NCBI GenBank assembly: GCA_034359265.1
Contig: CP136893.1
Span: 20,964,001 to 21,028,000 of the forward strand
Reading direction: 5' to 3'
Source: Canna indica
Taxonomy: Eukaryota > Streptophyta > Magnoliopsida > Zingiberales > Cannaceae
Length of the DNA stretch: 64,000 nt
Shown here: one piece after another, positions 34,839-45,538 of the stretch
Layout of the letters: every line of letters starts with the position of its first letter
Position numbering within the stretch: position 1 is the first letter of the stretch
Translations under genes and position numbers: made by a program
The notes under the pieces: generated by a model
The model's input: the letters and a program-made list of their open reading frames with translations, nothing else
Database searches by the model: none
Told to the model about the DNA's origin: nothing

Positions 34839-35889
34839 ATGACTAGTGAAATCCAAGTAGCTCAAGGGTCCTCTACTCATACTCCACCATTGTTCAATGG
34901 TAATAACTATGCCTACTAGAAGATTCGTATGAATGACTTCCTACAATCACTAGCATGGATGTGTAGAGAATGATACAAGTAGAGTATAAGCAACCAACTA
35001 AGGATATGGATGAGTGGGACCAAAAAAAGATTAAACTCTTTAATGCAAATGCAAAGACCGTTAATGCATTATATTATAGTCTATCAATTAATGAGTTCAA
35101 TAGGATTTCTATTTGTAAGTCCGCATATGAACTTTGGAAAGTCCTAGAGACTACATATGAAGGCACTTCACAAGTTAAAGAATCTAAAATAAACCTACTC
35201 ATGCATGATTATGAAATGTTCAAAATGTTATCGCATGAGTCCATTGATACCATGTATGCTAGATTTCAAAATATTACAAATGGATTAGCTAACCTTGGCA
35301 AAGAGATAAGGGAAGAGGAGAAGGTAAGAAAGCTTATTCGTTCCCTTCCAAAAGCTTGGGAGCCCAAGGTCATCGCAATCATGGAAGTGAAGGATATGAG
35401 CACCTTAAAGATCATCGAGCTCATTGGGTCTCTCATGATACATGAGACCCATATGAAGCAACACAAGGAGGAAGATGCTCCCAAAGGCAAGACCATTGCC
35501 TTAAAAGCATCACACCGAGAAGAAGAATCCTCATCATCCGAGGAAGAGATGGACAACTTTGAGGAAATGGCAATGTTGGCGAGAAGATTCATGAGCTTCA
35601 TGAGAGGAGGCATGAGAAAGGGAAGATGATGCTACACATGCTACAATTGCAACAAGACCGGACATCTAAGGAATGATTGCCCACTTCTCAAGATGGCTTC
35701 CACCTCCAACCCTCATAAAAGAGACAAATACAAGAAGAAGAAGAAGGCAGTGATGGCTTCGTGGGATGAAAGTGAGCCTTCATCAAGTGAAGAAGATTCC
35801 AAGAGTGAAAAGGCAAACCTTTGCTTGATGGCAAATGACCATGAGGTAATATTTACATTTGGTGAGCTTTCATTACTCAAGAAGAACTA
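34839..35889 (+). pseudogene. Copia gag (UBN2 type) of element E, with stops
   Basis: The ATG at 34839 starts MTSEIQVAQGSSTHTPPLFN. A TAG replaces the conserved Trp of the YAYW motif at about 34917, and a frame change follows near 34960. The frame 34970-35629 then encodes the UBN2 core (ELWKVLETTYEGTSQVKESK, RSLPKAWEPKV, LIGSLMIHE). A TGA at 35627-35629 replaces an Arg/Trp codon just before the CCHC knuckle CYNCNKTGHLRNDC (about 35639-35680). The frame continues to 35889 with a Lys- and Ser-rich tail. Gag forms the particle and binds element RNA. At least three lesions make this copy dead. It is the full-length counterpart of the shortened gags in A and B. Confidence 0.85.
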
Positions 35890-35989
35890 GAAAATGAATT
35901 TGATCAAATGCATGATGAATTTAATGCTATTAGGAGAAAATTTAAAGAGCTTAAAAAAGATAATAAATCTTTAGAGAATTTGTCAATCT

Positions 35990-36890
35990 CGGCCTCTGCA
36001 CATCTAATGATGAATTTTTTTCTTTAAGCAACCATCTAGTGCGCCTCCGCACATCTAAACACATCGGCCTATATTGGCCATATCACAACACAACATTTGA
36101 CAATCTCGGGAGTCAGTCGCTGGGACACCGCCTAGCGAGCTTCTTGCCCTAGTCCTCCGAGATAGGACAACCTACTAGCTTGGGTAGCCCTCCCCTGGTT
36201 GGGAAGGTCCTCTAACCAACGCCACTTACTGGGTCAGTCGTCAATGTGGCTCGCCGATGAGCTTCCCGAGTTCATAATCCTCTCGTTGAGTTAGGCAATA
36301 GCTCCACCGAACCACATGCTCTGATACCACATTATCACACCCCTAACTCAGGGTCACGTGACCAGCCAGGGTATATGTGCCTATACCCCGCAACCAAACT
36401 CATGTACATACCAACTCATAAAAGATAGTAGAAGAAATAACAGTTTTTATTATAAAAGAGAAACTAAAATAGATTTCATTTAAACAGTGAAGTTTTTAGC
36501 AAAAAGTTCAAGTGCGGAAATAAATGAATCAAAGTCCAACAGTTCATTTTACAAGTGAAATCTGAAATAAAAGACATGAATGTCCCCGAGGGACTATAAC
36601 TCCAAAATACCAAAACACAGATGCCTGACAAACTACCAAAGACTCGACTACGACCCCTAACTAGGACTGTTATGCAATCAATGTGACTCCTCTGCCCTCC
36701 AACTGTGCCAAGTGCTCCAGCCCACCTCACCGGTCAGGCTCTACAAAAAAAACAAAAACGATAACGGGTGAGTTCAAAGAACTCAGTGAGCGATTCTACC
36801 AACCCCCACGAGAAACCAAACACATAGATATAACATATGATAAAGCACCTATCTCAAACAGGAATAAAGTCACAAGATTGTGACTAGCTA
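35990..36890 (-). mobile_element. 5' end of a gypsy element, alpha family, minus strand
   Basis: The LTR part (36333-36890) begins TATCACACCCCTAACTCAGG and matches the start of the alpha LTR at 54791. To its left is a primer-binding site, then about 330 bp of untranslated leader that meets element E near 35990. The LTR breaks off near 36890, where sequence of element H's LTR begins. This copy shows that alpha LTRs belong to an element using a Met-tRNA primer. Confidence 0.72.
36318..36329 (-). promoter_or_regulatory. Primer-binding site, minus-strand alpha gypsy element
   Basis: GCTCTGATACCA is the complement of TGGTATCAGAGC, three bases from the LTR that starts at 36333. Confidence 0.85.
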
Positions 36891-37243
36891 TCAGACCCAT
36901 AACTTAACTCGACCTATAACTTGCTCAAAATGAGTCTGATTTGAACTGTAAGTGAGGGGTAAAAATATAAATTGGGACATGACTTAAACCCCAATATATA
37001 AAGCTAGACTGTGCGGCTGGGGGCGCCGCACAACACCCGAGGAGGCGGCGATTTGAGGAGGAGAGGTCGAGTGGTCGCCGGAGTCCGCGAGCTCATCAGA
37101 GACGATCGTTGGGGGGTTTCAAAAGCTTTTCTTCCATTTTGTTTCCTCTAATCTGTGAGTGGATTTAGAACTCTTCTCCCCTTGTTCTTTAACCTAGCCA
37201 TAAAGGATTTCCTTTCTCATTTTCTCCCTGTTGATTTCTTACT

Positions 37244-39788
37244 TGTAAGATCCAAAAATTTCCTAATATAAAAAACTATTTTGGTGCAGCGCACCAGATC
37301 GGGGGTTAGTCGGGTCGAGCCGCAGAATCGCCTCGAGTAGAAGATATTACTCAACTCATGCGAATATGAAGTTTAAATTAGCTCAATGATTATTTCCTTT
37401 TATGCATAAGATATTTATTAAAGTCGAGTTCGACTCTTGAGTGAGGATTGAATCGGAGCCCGAATCGGACTCGGATCGAATCGAGTAGAGGTTAAGTCAT
37501 ATGAGGGGCATTTGAGTCATTTATGGATGAGGGATTATAATCCCTCATCATGAGCCGTCCGGCTCATCTTGGAGCCACACACAGCCCGAGCCAGGGGGAA
37601 AAAGGAGAGAGGGGAGATCTTGTCGGCGCCGAGTCCGGGTCGACTCTCGAGGAGATCGGAGCTCGTCTTCATCGAGGCTTCCTCGGGATCCAATCAAGGT
37701 GAGTGGTTAGCATAGTTTTTGAAGGGAGACGGGTGGCCGACCCTATAAGATTTGAAATCGGGTTTTCTCTCGCGAGTTCTTGCCGATCGATGCATTTCTT
37801 CATATTAGAACGTTAATCGTTGTGTATTCCTATGGTCATGTGTTTTAAACGTGTTTATTTCGCATTCTTGAGGGCTGGCCAAGTACAGGAAAAAGAGGAA
37901 AGATCATGCCAAAATTTTCCCCAATTTCCTCGCTCGTCTCGAAACTCGTAGATCGCTTTATGTTCGTATATGTTAGATCTATGGATTTATCACTCATGTC
38001 ATTATCGCAACCATGCTCATTCATCCTTGAGGACTCGGCCGAACAGGGGGTCACCCTGGTTGAGTCGGCCGAGCAAGGGCAAGGGTGAGAAAAAGTGGAC
38101 TGCTCGGATTTAACATGCTTGGTTGCAGGTTGTGTTGTTTTGATTCACAATTGCATGCTTATAGATAAGTTGAACTTGTTTCATATGATTGATGTTCGTC
38201 TTAGAGATTGTCGCAACTATAGATCTTTATTTATCTCAGTTATGGTAATGTTCTTGCTAAAACTATAGAGACATGATGATACTTAGGAAGAACTCTAACC
38301 ATGGCAAGTAAATTTATTGATTTATGTAATTGTAGGAATGATTGCTTAGTGACCATCCTTAGCTCATTCCTCTTTAATTTTTGAAATGATGAAATATGTT
38401 ACCATGCTTAGTATTTTGTGCGTTGTGAATTTATGGTTATCTTACCATGCTTTATAAGTTGCTTCTTATTGAAATAAATTCTAAATGCAGTGTATAAATG
38501 ATTATTGATAAATCTCGTAGGTATATATAGTAGTTGCTGTAAGTTATTCTTATTTTTCTTTAAATTATATAAGCTGTCCTAAAATGTTCATGGGTGGAAT
38601 TCCAAGGTCGGTACATAGAATTCATCACCCAAGGTAGCGTATAACGCTAGATAACATGTAGGACGTTGCAAGATGCTTAACACATATGGAAACTTAGCTA
38701 GGAGATGACACAACTTTCTAGGACTCCTAGTAAACATTTTTAGAAATCTAAAACTATTTGGCGTGCACAATTTTGAAAGGGCAGCATTAATTTGTTGACC
38801 TTGTAACCCGAATTAGGGCCGGATACGGGATACGGGCAAGGGCCCGAAGTGTATATAAGGAAACCCTAGGACATTTGATTGTGTGATGTGCTTGAGATGG
38901 TCCGCCGAGAAGCGTGGAGGTCGGAAATGACCAATGTTTAGCTCGGCCAGTGTTTGGGTCTTGAGATGCACCAGCGGGACCGCTAGGTGTCAGACCTCAG
39001 TTGGGTGGGACTAGCTATCCCTACCCCAGACGGTGCCCAGAGACTAGTGGACTATCCTAGTCAATGGCCCGGGATTTTTTTTTTACATCTTGCTATGATG
39101 TGGCCGGTCGGCCAGTGTGATTCTACCTTGTATGGTAGGGCCGGTTGTAGCCGGGATTCTAATACCATAAGTAGCCCGAAGGGCCGGTTGCCGAAGACTA
39201 GATAGGCCAAGATGGCGAGTTTTCACATATATGATTTATACAGAATGACCCATAGTGTCAGTAGTCACACTAGAAAGTAACTTATCTCCCTGAATATATA
39301 TTATGTTGCCTTATATGTTATGCCTGAATAATTGAGGATTATGTGGAGGTTCGCAAGAACCGCTCACTGGGTCTCATGTGGACTCACAGTTTGTTTCCTT
39401 ATATATATATTTTTTTGCAGAGCATGAGCAGTGATTGTGACCTGTCAGCATGGTGCAACTAGAGGGCGGGTGGTGGTGCCATATCTCATAACGGCGTCCT
39501 TGGGTTATAGTCCAGTGTCTTAGTAGTTATTTTCTTTTCTAGCACTGACAGTTGTGTTTGAAAAAGTTTGTAAAACTTTGATATTTGAGATGTTCAGATT
39601 GTTCCGATAATAATTTTCTTTTTGGTTTGAAACATATATTGTGAACTTTGAAAAACTTTAAATAAAGCTTGTGTTGATGTTTCTTTTTATCGACATCTTT
39701 TGGTTTCTTATATGTCAATGTAGACAGTAGACTTCAGGGTAGGATGTAGGTCCTGACCGATCACACTACCCTCAGTTGGGGTGTGATA
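37244..39788 (+). mobile_element. Gypsy solo LTR, beta family, in H 5' LTR
   Basis: 2,545 bp from TGTAAGATCC to GGGGTGTGATA. Flanks are TTACT (37239-37243) and TTATT (39789-39793), a one-mismatch duplication. The uninterrupted site (TTACTGCAATTCATG) is visible in H's 3' LTR near 59770. The related copy is at 3325-5585. There are no internal domains. Confidence 0.87.
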
Positions 39789-41054
39789 TTATTGTAATTC
39801 ATGTTCATGTGTTTTCTTTTTACTTGCCGATTCCTCACTGCAATCCATATTCATGTGATTCTTTCTCCGTAAATGATTCACCCGATCATATCATTTTGTT
39901 GATTCACCCGATCACTGTAATGATTGAATCAAATAATGAGATGTTGCGTTGAGATGGATTTTGAAGAGTGCGGTTGTGAAATCTGAGTTCATACTCATTA
40001 TTTTATTCTTCTTTGCTGATGATGCACGTGAGTTTGAATTGGAGAGGGTTTGGTTGTTTTGGTGGGTTCACATGCATTGTTCTTTTCATTTTTGCTGGTG
40101 AAGTACGTGAGGTTGAATTAGAGAGGGTTTTCTTGTTTTGGTGGAAGTCTGGATGCATTGCAGCATAGTCTATTTGCTGGCTGCACGATAGGGTTTTGTA
40201 CACTGTCTATTGAATTGTTATTAAGATGGGTGGATTGATGCTTCTTCCCCTTTGATAAATTAAATAGGCACGGTACTTGTGCAGCCTAGTGATTAGCTAT
40301 TAGGGTTGATTGGTTGATACTCCTTCCTCTTTTGATTAATTAGCATGAGTACATGTGCAGTTTAATGAATCTAGGCTCATCTAGGACATGTTCAACCCTT
40401 AGTATGATAATATAAGATCATCAAACTTTAGGAATGAGAGGATTGGGTAATTAAGGGCTGGATTTCCCTCATGGAGGAAATATTTAGGGACTACACTGCC
40501 AGCCCTATGAGGAGGTGAACATGACGAGGGTTAGACATTTGGACATATACATGTATGAACTTAGGAATAATAATTTGATATATTTCCATACGTTAGGAAA
40601 TGATTGGATTATGATACTTGGGTTTGCTAAACGCTTATGCAAGAGCGTATTTCAATTCTTTTAACAATTATTTTACTGCATACTTATTACCTCTTGGATA
40701 TGAAATGAGCACTGTGTATATGGCAATGCTAGGCCGGGGTATGGCCACGGGTTCATGCGCATGCATGTTATGGAAATTAGGGACCCAAAAGGTTCTAGGA
40801 TATAGATTTGGCTATGTGGATTACATGTGCATAATTACTTGTATCAATTATTGATTATGTTATGGATGTTGTGTGCTTGTGTTTGCTTTGGATTTCCCTG
40901 GACGTGAAAGCTCGTCAGCCGCCACACTAACGATCGACCCGGAGTGGCATTGGCTGGAAACTCGCTGAGCCAGAGCCAGGCTCAGTGACCGACTCATAGG
41001 ACCGACGGGTCCTTGGATTATTGGACCGACGGGTATTTGGATATTGGACCAACA

Positions 41055-41584
41055 TGTCACGGACTAACTATTTGGGCGAAAAATATCCGTGCGGCTCCCT
41101 CGCTTCCCGTGCGAGGAATCAGCCTGAAGCCAAACTACTTGGCCAATGTCGAAAAGTTGCAGGCTCTCACTTATGCATGGGTCGGAACCTCTGAGTGCTT
41201 GGACGCAAAAACGTTGTTGGGCCAAATGGTCGATTGCATGAAAATGCTGGAAAATGCTTGAACGAAAGCCAGAACGAAAGACTAGAGTGTGCCCAGGTTA
41301 TACCTAGGTACTATACTAATGGAGTTTAACCCGCAAGTGCCACCCCCAAGATTCCCAAAAGCACGAGGAGCATGACAAAATTCATTTGTTCGCACACCCC
41401 CACCGTCCATGCCACGCCTAGGCAAACAAGGCCGTTTGCCTAGGCATGAGCAAGAGCGGTGGGCGGTGCGCGGACGTATTTTACAATGCATATTTATATG
41501 GATGCTCATGATGCAATATTTACAATGCACGTTAGGGACCGTCATGACATATACAAGACTTGACAATCCCGAAGGTCCCTAACA
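41055..41584 (-). repeat. 3' LTR of element I
   Basis: 530 bp, TGTCACGGACTAAC to GGTCCCTAACA, followed directly by TTCTCCCCCACTTACG, the complement of a polypurine tract. Confidence 0.85.
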
Positions 41585-41829
41585 TTCTCCCCCACTTACG
41601 AAGTCGATGCCCTCGTCGACTTGCTTCTTGAAGGCATTGGAGAGCTCTTGATTCTTGATCTTCCATTTCTTCATCTTGAGCATTGGGTACCATCGCTCCG
41701 TGTCGTTCGGCATTCGACTCTCGTAAGCGGTGGAATGTCCTTCCAGCTTGTAAATACCTCCAACTTCGAAGTCCGCCAACTCTGGTGAGGCCCTTCTATA
41801 AGGAGGTCAATATGCGGCTTGCTCCCCGA

Positions 41830-42090
41830 TCCTTGCTGTGGGTTCGCGCTGCGCGCTGTGTCTTATGAGCCATTTATCCTATGTGGGTGTCTTACGAGTC
41901 ATCTGCTTTGTACATAAATATTGCGACTTAGAGGCCACCTGCCATGAGCACAAGCATTGCGTCTTATGAGTCATCTGCTCTGCGCATAAATATTACGACT
42001 TAGAGGCCATTTGCCATGCGCACTCTTGCGTCTTATGAGCCATCTGCTCTGCGCGCACATGCGTCTTACGAGCCATCTGCTCTGCGCACA
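41830..42090 (-). repeat. Short tandem repeat in element I
   Basis: Phrases such as GTCTTATGAGCCATCTGC and TCTGCGCAC recur with imperfect spacing of roughly 30-70 bp. On the minus strand they translate as repeated EQMARKTH / EQMAHKTQ-like units at the end of the protease frame. Confidence 0.7.
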
Positions 42091-42760
42091 ATTGTCGGAC
42101 TCCTTCCTTCACTTGTATGGCAGAAAGAAGTTTGTTCTGGCTTCTTGGTGTTGAATGCACTGTTGGAATAATGCTAGGGTTGTCCTCCCCCATCAAGCAT
42201 ATTTTATCGAGGAAGGGTATGGGTACCACCTTTGCCGATTTGAGGAACTCTATCCCTAGAATGACTTGATAGTCATCGAGGGGTACGACCATCAGGTTGA
42301 TCTGCCCTTTCCATCCTCCAACTTTCAACAAACGTCTCTTGCAATGCCATCGATCTTCCATGTTTCAGAATTCATTGCTTTGACATGACTCAAACTTTTT
42401 TTCTAGTTGGAGTCCAATTCGCTTTGCCTCCTCTCTGGCAATAAAATTATGAGTTGCTCTCAAGTCTACCATCGCTCGGGTGGTTCTGCCATTCAGCTTG
42501 ATGTCGATGAACATCACCTCATTCGTCGCTTCTGGACGCTTTGTCGTGGATTTTCGCTCCCCCACTTGAGTCTTGAGAGCATTGAGCAGTGATACTGCTC
42601 CCATGTTGGTTCTCCCGTTGTACTCGTCTTTACTGGAGTGGTCACTCGATGACCCCCTGCTGTGGCTAATTGAGGCAACTGCTTTTCCTTTGCCCTTGTC
42701 TTTCTTCGCTGAGACGTTGGACATTGTCTCTACCACAGTTTCTTCTATCAGGGCGCTCAA
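41993..42760 (-). pseudogene. Retropepsin-like protease of element I
   Basis: Two adjoining minus-strand frames encode one protease: 42760-42365 (KSTTKRPEATNEVMFIDIKL ... VDLRATHNFIAREEAKRIGL) and 42361-41993 (LKVGGWKGQINLMVVPLDDY, QVILGIEFL). A frame break separates them near 42362. The catalytic D-T/S-G triplet expected in VD-x-x-ATHNF reads D-L-R, so the active site is lost. The family cleaves the gag polyprotein. Non-functional. Confidence 0.8.
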
Positions 42761-42769
42761 GGCTTATCG

Positions 42770-43640
42770 TTCTGGACATCCTTAGGCTGAGTGAGGCCCT
42801 TTATACAATGCACAAGTAGGCGAAACTGTCAAATGGTTCCCTCTAGGAGGGGACCCCCTTTGAGGATGTTCTATCGGGATGTATGGTCTGTGGGTATGAT
42901 TCCTCCACCTTGTATCGCCTACAAATCCTTTGCCTTGAGAGTTGTCGGACCTCCAATATCTCGGTTTGAAGGGTGTCATTTTAGTTGTATTCACCTCTGA
43001 GCTGTAGCCATTGGAGTTGTTGGGTCTCCAAAATCTCGATTTGCAAGGTGACACCTTAGCCGTATTCACCTCTGGGCTATAGTCGGTGAGTCATTCTGCT
43101 GCGATCTTTGCTTCCGACAAGCTCTGAATATTCCTCTTGGAGAGTTCCTACTGTGCCCACGACTGCAGTCCTTCCAGGAAGGTAAATAGTTGATCAATCT
43201 CAACCATGTTTGAAATATCCAACATGATAGTCGAGAACTTCTTCACATACTCCAGAACTGAATTGTCTTAACGGAGTTGTCTTAACGGAGTTGTCTTAAC
43301 TTCTGCCGGGCGATAAACTCCACATTCTCAGAGAAGAATTGCGCTTTCAGTTCACGCTTGAGTTCATCCCAAGTGTCAATCTTGGCTTGCCCCTTCTGAA
43401 TTTCATCGTACTTGGTCCGCCACTAAAGTTTTGCATCTTTCGACAGATACATGGTTGCAACGAATACTTTCATATCATCATCAACTGTCCTCGTGACCTT
43501 GAAGTACTACTCCAAGTTGAAGATGAAGTTTCCCACCGCTTTGGCATCCCGGGCCCCATTGTAAGGCTTTGGTTTGGGTGCTCTGAGGTGGTATTGTGGT
43601 GCCTCATTCTGCCGTGAACTGCCATCGCCCGAGTGGATCT
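42770..43640 (-). pseudogene. Gag of element I, decayed
   Basis: Minus-strand fragments encode parts of a gypsy gag. 43069-42782 has a repeated PEVNTAKVSPCKSRFWRPN-like segment and a CALYKGPHS remnant where a zinc knuckle would be expected. The stretch up to about 43600 holds the capsid-like core with many stops. It includes three direct copies of TTGTCTTAACGGAG-type sequence near 43262-43300. Confidence 0.6.
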
Positions 43641-44085
43641 CTCAGATTAGAAATCTGACTGTAGCCTTTAGCTCTACAATCTTATCTTGCAGATGTTTGA
43701 CTACATCTTGAGTGTCATCATGGAGTCCCTCTAGCCTTGACTCCAAGTTTTCTTGCACGTCGGCTATCTTGCTGACTAGGGCCATGCCGGTCGTGTGAGC
43801 ATCACAAATTCTCTCCAATTCTCCAAGTCTTGGACAGTCGTTCTGGTCTGCCCGACTGGTTGTGTTTGCGTTGTCTCTTCCACCAACGCCCTCTCCGGAA
43901 CGGTTGTCATCGCGTCGACGACGCCACTCATTTCACCGATTGTCTTGCGACCCATGATTGATGACGAAAATCTCTCCTACGAGATTGCTGAGTGCCCCAA
44001 CGTCATTTGTCTCCAACGACGAAGGCACGAGTCTATTGACAGTTTGCGTCGATCGCTTGCACCAAAGCTTTGCGAGCTAACCTGG

Positions 44086-44097
44086 CTCTGATACCAA
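44086..44097 (-). promoter_or_regulatory. Primer-binding site of element I
   Basis: GCTCTGATACCA, complement of the Met-tRNA primer site, lies just left of the 5' LTR that starts at 44099. Confidence 0.87.
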
Positions 44098-44098
44098 C

Positions 44099-44628
44099 TG
44101 TCACAAACTGACTATTTGGGAGGAAAATGTTCGTGCAGCTCCCTTGCTTCCCATGCGAGGAATCAGTCTTAAGCCAATCTGCTTGGCCAATGTTGAAAAG
44201 TCACAGGCTCCCATTTATGCGTGGGTCAAAACCTCTGAGTGCTTGGATGCAAAAACGTTGTTGGGTCAAATGGCCGATTGCATGAAAATGCTGGAAAATG
44301 CTTGAATACAAGCTAGAACGAAAGACAAGAGTGTGCCCATGCTATACCTGGGTACTATACTAGTGGAGCCTAACCCCCAAGTGCTACCCCCAACGTTTCT
44401 AAATGCACGAGGAGCATGACAAAATTCCTATGTTCGCACACCCCCATTATCCATGCCACGCCTAGGCAAGCGAGGCCGTTTGCCTAGGAGTGAGCAAGAG
44501 TGGTGGGCGGTATGCGGATGCGTTCTACAATGCATATTTATATAGATGCTCATGATGCAATATTTACAATGCACATTAGCGACCGTCATGACATATACAG
44601 GACTTGACAACCCCGAAGGTCCCTAACA
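44099..44628 (-). repeat. 5' LTR of element I
   Basis: 530 bp, TGTCACAAACTGAC to GGTCCCTAACA. It has the same length as the 3' LTR and scattered substitutions. Confidence 0.85.
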
Positions 44629-45344
44629 GACAAGTCCTTGGACTGGGAAGTTTGTCAGCCCTCCACATTGACGACCAACCCGGGTGGCTTGTTTGGATTT
44701 ATGGTTATGAATATTGTGTTTATAACTTATATGGATGGATGGTTATGCATATTGGTGTTTATATATCATGTGAATTGATGATTATGCTTAATTACTACTA
44801 CTCATGAGTATAAGTTAACTGAAAAATTATTTACCTATTGGTCTTGAGTTGTTGGACATGGTTGATAGAGGACTAAGCCACTCACAAAGTCCTAGTTGGA
44901 CTTACAGTTTATATGTTGTTATTTTTCAACATTAGAGTGTGATCAGATAGGTACTGGGATGCAGTAGCGCGGTTGGTGGTGCTAGGGACAACGATTCTCG
45001 TGACATGTCGTGGTCGAGGGTGTATACACGGGTCTATAGAGTTTTTTTTAAATGTTTTCTTGAGTCATGTAGATTTGGGTCATTATTTTGTTTATGCATG
45101 TTTGATGTTGAAAACTTTATTAATGTTAAACTAGTTTAATTTTAAGGATACTTGAATATTTGCATGTATTGAACTATTTAATCGATGGATTTGGAATTTA
45201 TTGAGTTTATGTTTATCGCAAACGAAGTTGGTTTTTATAAATTGCTCAGGATTTTGTATTTTACTTGGTTTTCTTGGTTGAGTTAGGCTTCAGAGTACGG
45301 GTGGTACTCTAGCCAGTCATGTCCAAGTTTGGGGTGTGATAATG

Positions 45345-45356
45345 TGGTATTAGAGC
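45345..45356 (+). promoter_or_regulatory. Primer-binding site of element H
   Basis: TGGTATTAGAGC differs by one C-to-T change from TGGTATCAGAGC and lies three bases after the LTR end GTGATA. Confidence 0.85.
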
Positions 45357-45538
45357 GGGTACGATAATTGGACAATGGGTATTGTATTGCGACATTGCTA
45401 GAGTGTCAACATATGGTACATCCTAGTCACGAAATCTACGGCTGAACCTGCGCACCAGCGGCGGTACGTATTTATGGTTAAAATCTTGGTTATATATATA
45501 TATAATTTCATGTATGTTTCTTCTCTTGTTATAGAAAT

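Larger units (their letters stand above)
33479..35985 (+). mobile_element. Copia element E, 5' part (LTR plus gag)
   Basis: An LTR (33479-34781, TGTTGGCTTAAGG to CGCTTAACA) is followed by a primer-binding site and a gag of full UBN2 type. The LTR is recognisably the A/B group read on the other strand, with the palindrome cluster at 33780-34080. Right of about 35985 the sequence changes to gypsy leader, so pol and the 3' LTR are missing. It is inserted in the gypsy integrase fragment. Confidence 0.82.
41055..44628 (-). mobile_element. Element I: small gag-protease gypsy element, minus strand
   Basis: Two 530-bp LTRs (41055-41584 and 44099-44628) begin TGTCAC and end CCCTAACA. The right one adjoins a primer-binding site (GCTCTGATACCA, 44086-44097). 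The left one adjoins a polypurine tract (GTGGGGGAGAA on the minus strand). The internal 2.5 kb encodes gag and a retropepsin-like domain only; no reverse transcriptase or integrase was found. It lies inside H's 5' LTR. The flanks (CAACA and GACAA) do not give a clean duplication. It is non-autonomous by content, and both coding domains are broken. Confidence 0.82.
36893..45341 (+). repeat. 5' LTR of element H, interrupted twice
   Basis: Remaining LTR parts are 36893-37243, 39789-41054 and 44629-45341, ending GGGGTGTGATA. The parts around 36960-37243 and 39794-40020 match the 3' LTR (59495-60006), which shows that one LTR was split by the beta solo LTR. The left edge near 36893 is not the true TGTTATAACC start, so the LTR is truncated. 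Confidence 0.75.
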
